A stretch of 64,000 nucleotides of DNA from Ceratobasidium sp. AG-K (lineage: Eukaryota > Basidiomycota > Agaricomycetes > Cantharellales > Ceratobasidiaceae). The stretch lies in the NCBI GenBank assembly GCA_037039685.1, contig JAWNGF010000004.1, positions 1-64,000 on the forward strand, in the 5' to 3' direction. Shown one piece after another: positions 11,721 through 25,461 of this stretch (positions within the stretch are counted from its first letter, which is position 1; each line of letters opens with the position of its first letter). Both the position numbers and the translations under genes were made by a program. The notes under the pieces are model-generated. The model saw nothing but the letters and a program-made list of their open reading frames with translations, was not told the origin of the DNA and did no database searches.

Positions 11721-14700
11721 GGCTAATACGAAAAGCTTCAGCAAAAGTTCAGACATGCAGAGGTAGGAGGAGCAGACACCAGGCATAAACAAATCGAATG
11801 ATGTGGGAGCCAACTCTAGCCGCCGAGCCGCATAGGGGTTAACTGTCTATCTAGCCCTATTGCACAACACCCCACGCAGTGGGCCTGGATATCTGACGTA
11901 TTGTTCCGGCTGCCTAATGTTTGTGGCCCATAAGGGTCGGGAAATTGCAACAAAGCATGGCGAGAATTACAATCGACAGAAAGAGACACACATAACGATA
12001 AATTCTCCGAATCAATGCTTTAGGAAGCCGGATGAGATTGGCACGCGGTTGGATGACGAAGCACTCGCCAACAGGCGCATATATGATATCTCACATGACA
12101 GATACGCAACGATTCTCTACACTGGCGCGAGATGGATACGCGTCGCGCTCTCTGGATACTCCGAGACGCGAAAACATTTCGGTGTTTGGGTTGTTTGGCC
12201 AAGTCGCATCTGCAAATGTATTGCAAATAGAATCGACGCTCGGCCCGAGTATGACTCGGTGCACCGATTTCATGCGCGCCCATTGGAGGAGAACCACGTC
12301 GCTAAGGGTGTGCGCTACGAGGAAGCTAACAATGGGAATTACGGCCGACAGGTCGTGGGAGCGTGATATCAGAGCCAGCAGATGATCCAGGCACGGTTTG
12401 GGGATCGGAGAGCGTGAGCAGTCGCGATTTGGGATAAAAATGATTATATTCAGTATAGAAATCAGGCTGTATGGGTTCTGGAATGTAAATACAGCATATT
12501 GTAGGACGAACCCGTAAAGAATCCATCTGCACAACAAGCAGCCGCGTCGATCGGGCACAACAAACCATGGACCCACGTGATCACAGGGATACGCGTCGCA
12601 TCCATTCGGCGGAGACATGAGATCCAGGTGCTGCTCCGATCGGCCTTATAGCGCGTCTGTAATGCTCAAATAGGGCAAGAAAGGCGCACGAAACGAGGGG
12701 ATAGGAAGAGGGAAAAAGTGGTGTACAGTGTCGGAACCCACTCCAATCTCTCCTGGAAGCTCGGAAGGACTCCAGTCGCTCCAGGAAGCTGCGGAATCAT
12801 TCGTACCATCCACAAGGTATCCCCCGGACAGCACCAGAGCCCTCCAGCGTGTTGAGAGCCAGCCAACCGCTTGCTAACAAAGAATGCCGGAGCCGTTGAC
12901 CGCGGCTGAAACCTGGGTGAACAGCAAGCCGTTCGATCGCTTGGACTGTCGACCAAGAAGTCAGGGCGGTGCTCACCCTGTTTGGTCAAACCTGCGACAC
13001 ATTTGCAGTGTTCGTGTAGGGGATGGGAGCACGGAACCTTCGAGCTGAAGACTCGACGTGCTTGATTACGGCGAGACGACGCTGATAACTGCTGGACGTG
13101 CCTCGAGGAAAGCCCGGCCTGTCACGTCGACGTCGCCCAGGTATATTGGGTGACCTCCATATCGCAAGGCAACACCAATGCACCAGTTGTTTTGTTGGCG
13201 TTGCTGGGATGCTCTTACCCGAGTCGGACAACCCTATGCACCGCACCCACGACAGGTTATTGAGGAGGAGCGTGAGCAATCAAGTGATTTTCCCGCCTGA
13301 AGAAGGGTGAATATATGGTCGACTAGGTGCGCCTGGGAGAGGGGACATGGCGGCAGACACGTGCGCTGATACACCTTTACCAATGGAAGGCATTGAGCAG
13401 TCTAAGCATGCTGAGCACTCACCAAATGGTTGAGGGGTGGGATGCCAAACTCTCCAATCGTGACCCAAACAAAGGCGAGCAATAACCCATTCGGCCTGTT
13501 CAACTCATTCAACAGCCGGCCGGGCAATCAGAGCCGCGTTCACTACGTTTAATCGAACCAACGATACACCCAGAGCGCACGTGGAGGGGGTGGAACAAAC
13601 CAGCGGGCTATATGGTCAACATGCTCAGGCACAATAGAAAGGAGACAAAGTGCTAGACGTACCCCGGACCATCGCCTGTCGGTCTCATCGACACATAGCA
13701 GAAAGCAGTGAGCCCCCTGTGTAACTTATTACCGGTACAATCTTCGTGACCAGGAGTTGTTGGGTCAAGGTGGGAGTAGGTGGAGAGCCGTTTTTGTCGG
13801 AGGGACGGATTAGCATATGTTGAAGTGGGTCTTTCGGGGTAGGGTCGACCGTGGCCAAGGGAGCAAACGTCTACGCTGAGGTGTGCTTGAAGGCATTGAG
13901 CAGTCCGAGCTCGTAGAGAGTACTGGCCGATGGTAACTCAGGTTGCTTAGCGGGCGACATGGACGCAGGAATAATATGACCAAAGAGCTCTCCCCGATAG
14001 ATTTACGTGGCTCCGCATCACTTGATAATGGACTGGACATCGATTGCTGTTCAAAGAGCCCTGTACGTTGGACGATGTAGTTCCCGCTTGGCTCCGAATC
14101 AACACCGACGAGCCACGAGACACTGACGCAACAACCGCCTCGGACTGGACGACCGAAAAAGGCACAACGGCTGGACCTCCATCTGTGGACTACCTCGTTA
14201 ACAAAGGGGGAGGGCTCGAGGGCAGAGGCTCACTCACGCCGAAAACTATCAGAAACTTCACCCATTCCAAGATCGCCTCCGTCGCCCGAATACCGTGGCC
14301 GCATAGTACCAGCTCTCAATCGAATGGCCGCGCTGCTTTATCGCTATGCGTCAAAAATCAGAATAGGAAGAGAGCGACGGAGCATAGTTGTGGATTAAAC
14401 CAAACACCAACGATGCTGGTGATGGTAAACAATGCGCCAGTTACCCCTGATTGAAATGGTTACGCAATGCGTACCAGGAGCCGGGGCTCCCCGCAATTCA
14501 CAACAAACATCACAGGAGAGCCATTGCCACCCACTCTCTAGCTCACAAGTAGGTCAGGAGGCCCGTTTTGCGACCCAGCAGCACCTTATGCTGCTATCCA
14601 GGCAGTTGCTCACGAAGCAGCAAATTGAATCTCACCATTGGCGGGACCTTGTTCGGGACACGCTGGGAAACCCCGACAGAACCAATCTCGAGCTTAGGAG

Positions 14701-17195
14701 ACCATTTCCGTAAACGGACCATTGAGCAATCGTGTCGAAGTCGGCAAGTAGGGGTGGGTATGAAGAACAAGCGCATATACGGAATCGTCACGCTCACTTG
14801 AATCTCGATATGGACTTCGAGTTATTTCAAAAATAAATGTTATATTAGTCCCGATTAGAATATTTTCATGGGCCGCTACAAGAGTGGCTACAAAACACAC
14901 TTTGGTATGGCCGATAGACACGTCTCTAGTGGGAGTCGGCGGAGAAGACAACCCGTGAGAAACTCGTCCTGCGACGACGCAAACACAGTATACACAGGCA
15001 TAAACAGCCCGATGCCTGGCCCTACTGATACTAACCATCGCGGATAAGTCCGAGCCCGGAGCCAAATAATACCAGGGATATCGATGTGATAATTGCAATG
15101 TCCAGTATCATGGAGCCTCCGAGTCCAAGGATGAGGAACGGGCCCACCAAGCTGGGTATAGCAGAGTTTCCAGAGTCGAGTCAATCGAGCGAAAAGGTCG
15201 ACACATGGAAGACCCTGAACTTTCGAATCTTGTCTCATCATGATCCAAAGCTTGTTCTCTTTTCGATTTGATTACCAAGTAATTGGGCTTAAAAGGGCAG
15301 AAAGCGGACGCCGGAGTGACTCGGCTCCGCACGATAGGATGAGCGCATGACTATGCTAATCATCGACCTACCCCCGGGCCATAGAGCTTACAAGGGGCTA
15401 GACCTATGAGAATATAACAGTAACCATACTGGACAGCATTATTGCGCGGTTGAGGCCGCATTGGATGAGTGGCGCCTTCGCTCATTGCGGTTATTCTCCT
15501 TGGATATTGAAGCGGATTACTGGCAAGCAAGAGTCCGCTCCAGGCGATCCGTGACATGAATACCAAATCGAACTGCCATTCGCGTCGCAAGGTAATATTG
15601 CCAATTTCGTTGATGATTTATGCCCGGAAATGGATTTCTTGCGTCGCTGTGCGCGCCAAGTGCCATCTTGTGGCGGATTTTGAGGCGGATTTCGATGCAA
15701 CCCTCTTGATGGATTCTGCACGCCACTAGGTTTCGTACGTACGACAGAAGCGTATGTCTCGTAGGAGCTAATTGACGCGAGTAACTACTCCCAGCGTCGG
15801 GAGACTATGGTGGGCGGACAGGCGCAGTGCGACGGACAAGAGTAAATGACAGGTCTGCTTCTGGAAGCCGGAGAATCATATCGTATGGACGTGTGTCCCA
15901 GGACCAATAACAGGCGCAGCGTGGACCAAAATCTGACTCCTGAGGAAAGCAGGTACCGTGTCCAAGGCTATAAGAAGTGGATATCCTTACACCGTATGAG
16001 ATTTATACAATAAATGCACGTGTACCAGACAGCTATTATAAATTATTATTACTCGAGGTGCCGAGGATAGTCCACCAAGCCGCGCAACTCTGCTTGTTCG
16101 TGTTGGGCTTTATCCCATCCGCGCGTGCGTATTGTCCTGTATCCTTGTCTCTCAATTCCAACAGCAAAGGTCATGCCCATGCTTCATTGTAATGCATCAC
16201 GCACCCACACTTACTGACTTTCCTCCGTTGCCGTCGAAGGTGGCATTGTTCTCGATACGGCACTGAGATTAAAAGTCAGGTGACCGGCGCGGTCACGTGA
16301 ATGTATCCGTGATTTCTAAATCAGATTATGTATATTTATAGACAAGGATTCTGGGCCCATAAACGCAGTTGCTGGACTATAGTGACATCGGTGTCATGCG
16401 CGCTCCTCATGATGTATACAGTGCACAGAGGCAAGTACGTTATATTTACTGGTGGATTCAACCTTCACTCCGGGAATCGTAAAAGTAGCGCGTCCAACCC
16501 CACTATCTTACGCTGCTGGCCCGGAGGAATTGCCCCCTCAGGTGCGTCCACCTAAGGTCCAAAAGACGTAAGATAGACGTTGGCTCGTGCAGCTATGATA
16601 CCAGAACTGGAGAATCCCCCGAGCACCGCCCAGTTTAGTGCTAGAATTAGCGCGCACGTTCTCCTTCTATTCTAGACCACTTCTAGATAAGCTCCTGTAT
16701 GTGTGAAGTGGATAGGAGAATAACACGTGACGTGGGCATGTCTGACAGGCGGCGACCATCGAGGGTTGGGAACAGAATGCCGGCCCAAACTAGATATCTG
16801 TACGTAATGGACATACTCTGTGTTGAAGTGGCGAGTGATGTAGGCACTTGTGCAGAGAACAACGCGTGGCCAAGTCGATGACTCGACCTGGGCCAGCAAA
16901 TCCCGTCGGGGGTGGGGTTGGTTGGTGCAAAAGGGTTGCCTTGGCTAATGCCAAACTGATAAATGGATTGAATGGCACAAAATACTCGTTCGAAGGACAA
17001 TTCTGACAGTGCGTGCGCGTGTGCGCTCGACCCAGCCACCAGATTATTCAGAGTATTAACGCTGAACTTCCGCCAGGCAAAGGCCCACTCAAGCCAAGCC
17101 TGTGGAAACCTAAGCCCCGCAAAAACGTGTCCGACATGGTACAGTTAAAGTGGCTACGTTAAGTCAAGCGCTTGGGAATATCAACCTCAAAGTGT
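11721..17195. other. 5.5 kb without a recognisable gene
   Basis: Many short open frames on both strands but none with a family signature or believable exon chain. A short duplicated segment is visible (gaaggcattgagcagtc at about 13,385 and again at about 13,888, with a weaker relative near 14,720), so part of it may also be eroded repeats. Confidence 0.4.
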
Positions 17196-17971
17196 TCGCG
17201 AACATGCCCGTGGAGATCCTTACTGAGGCGGGTTTATGGTCGGACATGAGACCTCGGCATTCGATATTGACTAGGTTGATCAGATTACCAGGTATCTTCG
17301 CCCACTTGAGCTCATAATGCTCTCGAGGGTAAGCAAATTCTTCCGTGGGTTTCTTATGAATCGGCGAGCGTGTTGGATCTGGCGGTCGGCTCAACTTAAT
17401 GTCCCGGGGCTACCGCCATGTCCCAGGAGCTTAGGTGAACCACAGTATGCGGCGCTACTATTTGTCAGGGAGTGTTCGGTGAGTCCTCTGGTGTTCCCAG
17501 TATTTTTTAGTAACCCAATACTCATAATTGTCGAAGAGTTGTGGCAAGCGGACTAGTCGTCGCGTGGATGTTGCACTTCTGGTCCGGTTATGTGCAAGCT
17601 GTCGTGATCAGCAGTGGGTGGTGCGGTATTTGGGATCTGGGACCTGGTATTAACTTGCATCTAGAGCAGTTGATACCCGTAGATTAACGGACAAGAGTCT
17701 CGTGGTTGCATCCTATGGTAAGTGCTGAGGGCGACCACTCGCCGGAGCTTGCGCGATTTCAGACCTCGTGCCGGGGAAGTACTACTGTGGTAATGAGGGC
17801 AGATCATACTGCTTGCTCAATGATGTGGTGGATGTGAAAGTTACGCTTAAAATTTTTTACTCTTCGAGAGATGAAGATGCCAGGGCATCGTGGGTGAACG
17901 AAAGGCAAAATGAAGTTCAGCGGAGATACAAGGTAAGGCGGGTTGCTGAATTCAAATCGAAGCAGTTCTAA
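17196..17971 (+). pseudogene. F-box protein, fragmentary
   Basis: Pieces fit the common basidiomycete F-box layout in order. First MPVEILTE (about 17,199), the start of the F-box. Then RPLELIMLSRVSKFFRG and WIWRSAQLNVPGLPPCP (about 17,295-17,420), the second half of the box and its typical linker. Then SLGEPQYAALLF; near 17,575-17,625 LLVRLCASCRD, the usual Cys-pair segment; and from 17,768 YYCGNEGRSYCLLND with a charged helical stretch. Stops and frame changes separate the pieces and only some gaps can be bridged by introns, so it is probably inactive. F-box proteins recruit substrates to SCF ubiquitin ligases. No partner gene is nearby. Confidence 0.65.
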
Positions 17972-18585
17972 TGGTATGCGTTTCTCGGAGGATAACAGGA
18001 TCTGTATCCCTTGGCGGAGTGGCTTCGGGCCCGAGGGAAGCCATTTTCCAAAAATTCCAGGGAGTATCGATTGGGAAGCAACTGCCCATGATGTTTTGCC
18101 GCGTGCATACCAGTTTGCTCGTCAGCCCGTTGGTAGAATCACTGTAATACCACAATATCTCCATTCATTGATGCTTGTTGTGGGGACTGGGATCGCACAA
18201 GTCTGTGTGGCAATCTATGTACTTGAGTTCGTCCAAACCTGGTTCTTCGTCCTCCACTCCCTGTCCTGGATGCTGTCCTGACGAATCCTACGTGAGAGGG
18301 CTTACGACCTCGAAACCTGGCCTGTCCGATGGCCCTCACCGTGCGAAACTGAGCATACAGCTCCTATTTGGGAGAGGGAAAGGTTTATAACCATACCTGG
18401 AGCCTCACTCAGTGGGATGTTGTTGGTGCCGATGTTGTCCTGCGCAAACTTTCATAACAAATCCTATTATTTTATACGCTTACCCGATATTACAACTTTA
18501 ATTAATACATAAAATCGAAGCTTCTGACATCCCTGAGGATAAAAGCGCTGTACGTGAAGCTAATAGATATGGAATACTAAATATT
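17972..18585. other. no gene recognised; AT-rich at 18,440-18,590
   Basis: Follows the F-box remnant. May contain further eroded F-box sequence and, at its right end, the 3' flank of the minus-strand gene. Confidence 0.4.
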
Positions 18586-21500
18586 TTACAAGGGCTCAAA
18601 ATGCGCCCATCCTGGTGCATCACTTCCCCCCTTGGTTAGTGCCAAGCATGAGCCGCATACATAGACACAAAAGTGAGTTACACTCACCTCCCTATCAATC
18701 ATCTTAACCCCCCAAGTTTTGTAGTGCTCCTCCCAATGCAACTCCACGAGCCTATCGAAGATGCCCCGTGGGAGCTCATCGCGTGCGCTCGCGAATACCG
18801 ACGGCCGGGTTCCCAGGTGCTTGAGGAATTCAGCGTCGGTTGGGTCGGTCGACGCTGACAAAAGTTGGAACATGGCTTCGGATGGATTGAGGATATTAAT
18901 GATGAAGCTACATTTGTGTTTCCGAGCGAGAGCCACGGACGAGAGAGGTAGCGTAAGTGGGGGATACGTGCACCTCCAGACCGACCAGTCCATAGGTGGG
19001 TCTGGGAATTTTAACAGGTTCTATTTGCAGAACTGGTTAGTCTGAACTATAGGGCGGCCAATACAGGCGTACCGGCGCAAATGCATGTATGCGCTTATTC
19101 AACTCCTGGATCTTGCGTCGTTCGACATCCGCGGGCGTAAGTGATACTCGACGAACCCTGGGTCCGTATTTCGTCTCCGAGTCGCTACTATTTCTGGACT
19201 CTTGGCTATCCGATATTTCTTCCTCTGACATGGTGGTGAGAGGATGCGAGGGCTGTCGGCTCGATTGCCTAGTTCGAGAAGGTCCGGGAGTTTCACTGAC
19301 AACTGTACTGCGCCGACGCGACGGTGGGGGGCTAAACAAGACCTCGGTTTCGCCATCAACCACCTTGTCGCGATTCGAGTCGGAGCCGGCATCGTCCTCC
19401 TGGATGTCGTCGGAATCTATAATAGCGCCCATCGGCGTATCCTCTTCGGAGGTTGTATCGAGTATCTCGATAACTGAATGAGAATCCGTCGAAGTCGAGG
19501 GCTGCAGATCGGATGAGGAGGGATGATAATAAGACGGAAATTCTGACGTACCCGTCCTGGCTGAGTTTCGAGTTTCACCGGGGGTCCCTAGAATGAACAT
19601 TGAGCATCCATTCTTCAAAATTATGGGATTTGACTCACTGGCGGCGCCATTTCATCATCATCGGATGACAGGACAATATACTCGGGGGGCGCGGCTGTCG
19701 TCGCAAGTTGTGACAACCGAGTTTCTAATGACCGAGACTCCACGCCCGACGAGGTGGCTCGTCTACTAGACGCTCCTCGGCCTGACTCTGTAAATTGAGC
19801 GGACGACTCCTGGGTTGTATGCGGGTCGGCCAGTCTTGACTGGTTCGATGGGCCGGCTGATGCGTTGATGACGGATGAGCGCGCCACCACCCCCGATACG
19901 CTCCTTCCGAGTCCAGGCACAGACCATCCCGAGAGGCCAGTTGGCTTTGACGGTCCGGACTTTGAACTCGGCGATGCACCTGTCCCTCTAGCCCTCGAAG
20001 AACCGGCGCCCGCGGAGTTCGTTCCCTGGGTTGACTGCCACCCACCCAACGACTGACTCGATTGTGGGCCATCTCCGCCCCTGTATCCTCCAAGTGATGG
20101 GCTCGACCAACGCTCCCACCCTCCCAACGACGGACTCGATCCCCGCCCTACTCGAGCGCGCTTGAAACGATCCATGGGTTCGTCATCCAGCGATGCCTCG
20201 TCGTCCGAGCTTGGCTGCTGGATCCACGTATGCATGTAATTTCGCTCGTCCGTGTTCGCCCTGCCTTTGCCCTTGTCCAGATGTCGACCCTTGGAGCTAC
20301 TGACCGACCTCCCTTTGCCTTTTAAGCGACTGTAGGATCGACCACCCGAGTCCGACTCCATATCCGCGTCATGATCTCCCTCGTTTTCGAGTTCGGCCTC
20401 GCGTCGGACCCGGTTGAGGTAGTGTCGAAGGCGCGAATGCTCCCGATGATACTAAATGATCGTGATTGGTAGAAATTGTATGCGAGAAAGCGTCAGTACC
20501 AGTATACTTTTGTGAGCAAGTCCTGAGGATAATTTGACATACCCAAGCGAGGGGGTCTACCTTGTCCCAAACGTAATCCCAAACTCCCCACCCAGCACGG
20601 CTATCTTGCACAGCTAATTCTCGCATAGCAGGGGCGGCTTCGGCCCAACGCTTTAGGGCGGTTTTGGAAATAACCCGATCCTGCAGATATAGATGGTGTG
20701 CATGAAGTCATACGCAGAGGGAGGGACGTACCACTCCTGTATGCAGTGTTGCATACTCGAGCATCCATTCTGCGTGACAGACAAAAGTGTGACGAGCTTC
20801 AGAGGTGTGCCTCCGAGCACCGCGATAGTTGTCTTGCTTGTCTGGAAGATGTGCCGTATTGAACTGGTGTTCGGTGATTAGCTATGCGGAAGTTCAATAT
20901 ATGACTCATATAATAGTAAAAGCGAAATCCCGTACCCGTTTGATGAACCACTCTATATCCCGCTGTTCAACGGGGGTCCGAAGGCCGTCCTCCTTAGACG
21001 TATTGAACATAAAAGTCTTGAGCTTGATGCGCTCAATGTAAAGCATGCACCGCGCAAACGTGCGTTTATCCATCGAGCGAATTTGCAAGATGCGCTCTGC
21101 CGTGTACCCGTCGAACTCGTGAATAAATTGGACCCTAATCTTGCTAGGATCTCTTTCGTCCGCTGCATTAGGCAACTGGTTAGCATACTAAATTTGAAAT
21201 ATATCTGTGCACTCACGTCTATATACTGGAAGATTCCTGTACACACCGTGGACCGCCACCCAAAGCCCCAATTTGCAAGCCTGCTCGCTGACATCCGCAC
21301 CTTGTGCTCTGAGCCTCTCGACGCCCTCGAGCGATAATTCCTTGACCTTCTTGACTTGTACGAGAGCCCGGAACTGGGCCATTGCGCGAATAGTTTCCTG
21401 GCGCTTTCGGGCGTCGCGAGACAGCTCACGCTCCGCTGGCCATCCAGGCGCAAAGTCGTCAAATCCAAGGTATATCGTCGATTCGGGGTTTGGAATTTCG

Positions 21501-21643
21501 ACGCAGATTTGGTAGTATTGAACTTCGAGCGCGCGGACAGAGGCGGACATCGGGAAGATTTCGTGAAACGGGAAAGGGCCCCAGTGGTCGGGGTAACACT
21601 CGTATGGAAAATGGGGGGTTCTAAGTCTGCCTGTAAGATTCAT
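18586..21643 (-). CDS. uncharacterised Ser-rich protein with two SUMO-interacting-like motifs
   Basis: Exons on the minus strand join in frame with canonical borders: 21,643-21,217, 21,162-20,936, 20,881-20,732, 20,680-20,543 and 20,451-19,639 (585 codons). The first 300 residues are globular-looking (YECYPDHWGPFPFHEIF, DYVWDKVDPLAW, REHSRLRHYLNRVRREAEL). Then follows a Ser/Gly-rich low-complexity stretch with repeated SPSLGGW and SQSLGGW, a basic GKGRS tract and YIVLSSDDDE. The next open stretch (19,612-19,037) carries VIEILDTTSEED and a basic tail ending VRLYWPPYSSD. The two hydrophobic cores followed by acidic/Ser runs look like SUMO-interacting motifs. The junction from exon 5 to this stretch is off by one base with the only plausible 50-nt intron, so a frameshift is possible. 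An open stretch 18,993-18,586 may be a last exon or a separate gene. I recognise no family; a nuclear role is inferred from composition only. The frame is open upstream of the chosen ATG, so the true start may lie further up. Confidence 0.7.
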
Positions 21644-21734
21644 GGTATTGAAGTCGTGGAAACCACGATACGCAAGTGGTTGTCGTCGATCACTGGAAGC
21701 CTCGAGTCTTTCGAGTTAATCGAAATTACAATCA
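21644..21734. other. junction between host gene and transposon block
   Basis: The reading frame of the first exon of the minus-strand gene stays open upstream of its ATG to about 21,710 (reading LAYRGFHDFNTM). Near 21,735 the base composition changes to CpG-poor transposon sequence. The gene's 5' end may have been displaced by the insertion. Confidence 0.4.
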
Positions 21735-22875
21735 CGTGATGATTACCCAAACTGGAAGCACAACTCCACCCACACGAAGCCTCTGGTCCACCACCAATAG
21801 GAGACGTGGTAAAGGTTTGATCAGCAAACGTCTTGACCAAGTCTTGATTTAACCCAGTGGGACTTGAACTCATGTATATATTCTCTACCAAGCTAAGAGG
21901 TGTTTGCTGAGCACCAGCAACACTCCAAGTGCCCTGGGGACCTCCGGAATCTCTGTTGACGTGCATAGGTGATTCCAGGGCGTTTAAGAATACCAGAAAA
22001 CTCTACCTGTCATAGACTGAACTTATATAACTGGATTGAGTTAACACTATGAGAGAACCGAATCGACTACTGGTGGAATGAATGAGCAAGGCGATGAGTC
22101 TTGTTGTTCTGCACAACAAACGCAAGCGAGTTTGAAACAACCCCTTCTTGAAGCCCCAAAGGTTCTAGATCAGCAAGGGTCCAAGATAGCGTTCCAAAGT
22201 TGTGGAAGACTAGGCTAGGGGATTAGCTCCCAAAGTAGCAAGTGTGGCTCAAAGTAGCCTAGACACAAGGTTAGTCCATCAGCCACATGATGCAACCTGT
22301 CTTGTTGGTAACTGGGGCTTGTGGACTTGCTCCAGGTTGCTTCTATAACCCCCTTGTTGTTTGGTTTTGGAAGGCTCAACCTCAATATGCCCAAGACAAT
22401 AATTCAAGAAGGCATCCACATGCTGGACAAGTCATGGTGAGTTTGCATTATCAACCTCCAACCTAGTGTTTTGCTCCCCTTGCCCTGTTGGTCCATGTCT
22501 CACTTCACAATTATTTACACCCTTGGTGCTGTGAGTTGCCAAATCTTCCTGCAGTAACAAGTTTGTCTGCAGCAGCAAGATAGACATGTGTCTTCTGGCA
22601 TGTGGTTTCCACATCCATCCCTAGGTGACTAGGGGGTGATATGTGTGTTCTCTGGGTGAATAATATCACCAGATAATGATGGTGAATCAAATGAAATATC
22701 ACTTCTCAGGTAATAACAGCTTGAAGTGCAATTTTCATGTTCTCACAAATATCACACTGAATGTCAGTGTTACCCTACATCACAACAAACTTGGCTTTGG
22801 TAAGGTAAAAATCCCTTTGCCAAGAGCATGCTAATGTTGCGTGAAGGGGGAATTTGTTGATTCACAAAAACTGAA
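21735..22875. other. left flank of transposase 1, no gene recognised
   Basis: CpG-poor sequence between the host junction and the C-terminal end of the first Tnp2 transposase. Presumably the 3' region of that element; nothing specific is seen. Confidence 0.4.
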
Positions 22876-25460
22876 TCAAAATAAAAGAATCCAGGCAAAT
22901 ACAAGATAGAAACCTTGGTCCATATGTGAGTGCTGGTCTACTCCAGCATCAGCAATGTCAAGTTTGCCCACAACCATTGTCCAATCAATAATGTGCCAAC
23001 TCTGTGTATCATCCTGGACACAACCAACAAGGCCAATGACATTGTGAACATCCACCAGCCCCATTGGGCCCAGATTCTTGCCTTGTAGGTTTTAGGTAAC
23101 CAGATTGCAATCATGAAGCCTCTTAAAGGATGGAATTGGGGAAATGACAGCAAGAGCTAGTGGCACTACAACAGGGTTGGTGGGGACCTCTGACATGGTA
23201 CCATTATCATGAGTTTGCAGAACCTCTTCTAGCAGACCAGTACTGATGATACGGAAGTATTCAACCTGCCCAAACAAGATAGACCTCTTGGGTTGTTTCC
23301 AAGGGTTTCCGTGCGATGAGCAGTCCCATTCAGATAGATACTGAGGATCATCACAGAGTCATTGGATGTCAGTGTGTTGAACACCATTGTGTGAGGAATT
23401 GTCAGATGTCATACCTTTACAAAAGTTGCATCATGTCTTGAATTCTCTGACTGTGGCACCACGTTGTAACCAGAAATGGTATCCAGTCCTTCTAATGCAG
23501 TTATTTGTTGCACTTTGCCCCAGCACTCAAGCTTGCATCCCCAGGCACAATGTTCAGCAGCTAGCAGGTTGACATCCAATAGACTGGAAAGGTACAGGCC
23601 AATCTTCTTGGCAAGCAATGTGTCAACAACAATAGTATGTTGAGGCTGAAGAAACACTAGGTTAAGATACCCTGTGTAACAAGTGCCCTTGGTGATGGCA
23701 TGCTGGTGGTTACCAAGATCAAGCGTGTCAAACAAATTGTACATGTGTTTGATCTGAGATAGTTGTGAAACCTCCAGCACTCATTGGTCAAGGTTGGCAT
23801 ATGGGAATTGAGGGTTCAGATTGGCCTGGCAGAGCACACCACAGTAGTGCTCCATCAGAAAAGCCCAATAGCACCATACAGGGCCCATGGTTGATATATC
23901 ATCAGCAATGTGGAGGAGAGAATGGATAGGGAGTGTGCAAACCTGAAGCCAGTTTGGAAGGTGCTGGTAATATAATCTATGGAATATGTCAGCTCATTCA
24001 AATTTTTGACAAACACTCAAAGGCATCATGATACATACCATTCAAAATCAACAACCCATTTAGCAAATCCCTGACGGATGGTTTCAATACCCTCACTACA
24101 AAGCTTGAAGCCCATGCACAAATTGATTAAATAGACAAGCTTAAGGAGATGGGTGTAGTAACATCATGATTGGAACTGGTCATGGAGAAGGGCTGGTGTA
24201 AGGAGTGTTGTAGATAAAAAACTACTTTTGACTGTTGTCTGTGAATTATCAAGTGCAATGTTGGGGATGCAACAACCAAATGCTGCAGGGATGGTGTTGC
24301 TGCTCTGGACACAAGCCAATCCAATCTGGGACCAGGTATTAGGGTCAAGGACATATGGCTCTTGGCCAGTTCCAAATGAGGCAAATTTTCCTGAATGGGT
24401 CCAGAGATCAAGAAGCAGTGGTAGAATATTTTCAAAGATAGCATGCATGAAGTTGTGTGGAAAAGAGGAAGGAAAATCAAGGGAGGCTAGAGGGGCAAGA
24501 GGGGAAAGCGCATTGATACTGTAATGCCAGGCACACCAATCCTCCTCCGCATTGTTATAGGCAGCCTCAACTAGCTTGGTGTGTAGGACAAACTGAGTAT
24601 GTGAACACCAAGGGAGGTCTAATGGGTCAATATGGCAAGGAGCATGGTGACCAGTTGCAAAGGGGTGTGCTCAAGGGGTGTAATTTGTCCTCCTGTACTC
24701 CCCAGCCACTGGAGATGGATTCTGTACTCTACTTATGTGGCATGTGCAACATGGGTGCTTTCCATTATGCCCCTTCATGCACATCAGCTTTGCAACAGCT
24801 GGCATGTCACCAAAGCAGGTGATCAGGTAAGCACAAAGGGAAAATGCCCAACCACAGCAGGCATCATATGTGGGCACCCCTTGTGCTAGATCCTCCATTT
24901 CCATGATGAAATGGTGGAGAAACAACCCAATGTTTTTTGGCTGAAGGGGTCCAGGGATTATACTGAGGCACAAAAGATTCTCAAGCTGGAAACAAATGCA
25001 TGGCAAGAGATTATAATTGGAGATAAGCAGTGGACAGCATGTTTTCTTGCAAGATTTGAATGGCCCAAATCCATTGGACAAAAGGCCAGGTGTGCAGTCT
25101 GGATATGGCAGTACAACCTGCTCAACGGTGTTCTGAAGACTTCAAAGCAAACAGGCTCAATCAAAAGGTCCAGGCTTGGGCCCATTCCAGGCAGTGCAAA
25201 CTTGGACATGCTTCTCTGTTGCTGTTCAAGCTAGAGTTGTAAGATATACAACCTTGACAACACTATTAGGAAAATTGTCCAAGATACTTGGTTATTGAGC
25301 CAGGACTCTAGTTGGTATCAGGCCACCCAAACTCACAGACACACTTCTCTGTTGCACTGACCTTGCAGCCACAAAGTTGTCACCCTAGTCATCACTACAC
25401 AGGAGGTTTGTGAGTCTTTCTAATTGTGTAGCCTGGACTTGAGTTGGCACTGGGTCATTG
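22876..25460 (-). pseudogene. Tnp2-type (CACTA) transposase 1, broken
   Basis: Minus-strand pieces occur in the order expected for basidiomycete Tnp2 transposases. NGFGPFKSCKKT and SNYNLLPCICFQLEN with SIIPGPLQPKN (24,671-25,081) are followed by AYLITCFGDMPAVAKLMCMKGHNGK and its Cys pair. Then come MHAIFENILPLLLDLWT and QEPYVLDPNTW (24,164-24,448), MLEVSQLSQIKHMYNL (23,409-23,780), MFGQVEYFRI (23,277) and DVHNVIGLVGCVQDD (near 23,050). Between them lie stops and frame changes, some of which may be introns. A weak N-terminal stretch is readable at 25,460-25,240 with stops. Tnp2 cuts and pastes CACTA elements. No intact ORF remains, so this copy is inactive. Confidence 0.85.
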
Positions 25461-25461
25461 G

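Noticed and set aside
11860..12366. 168-aa plus-strand ORF in the gene-poor region
   Set aside because: Overlapped by long ORFs in three other frames, no family motif, no splice context; treated as chance.
24228..25242. Plus-strand ORFs at 24,228, 24,601 and 24,911
   Set aside because: Shadows of the Tnp2 transposase coded on the minus strand.
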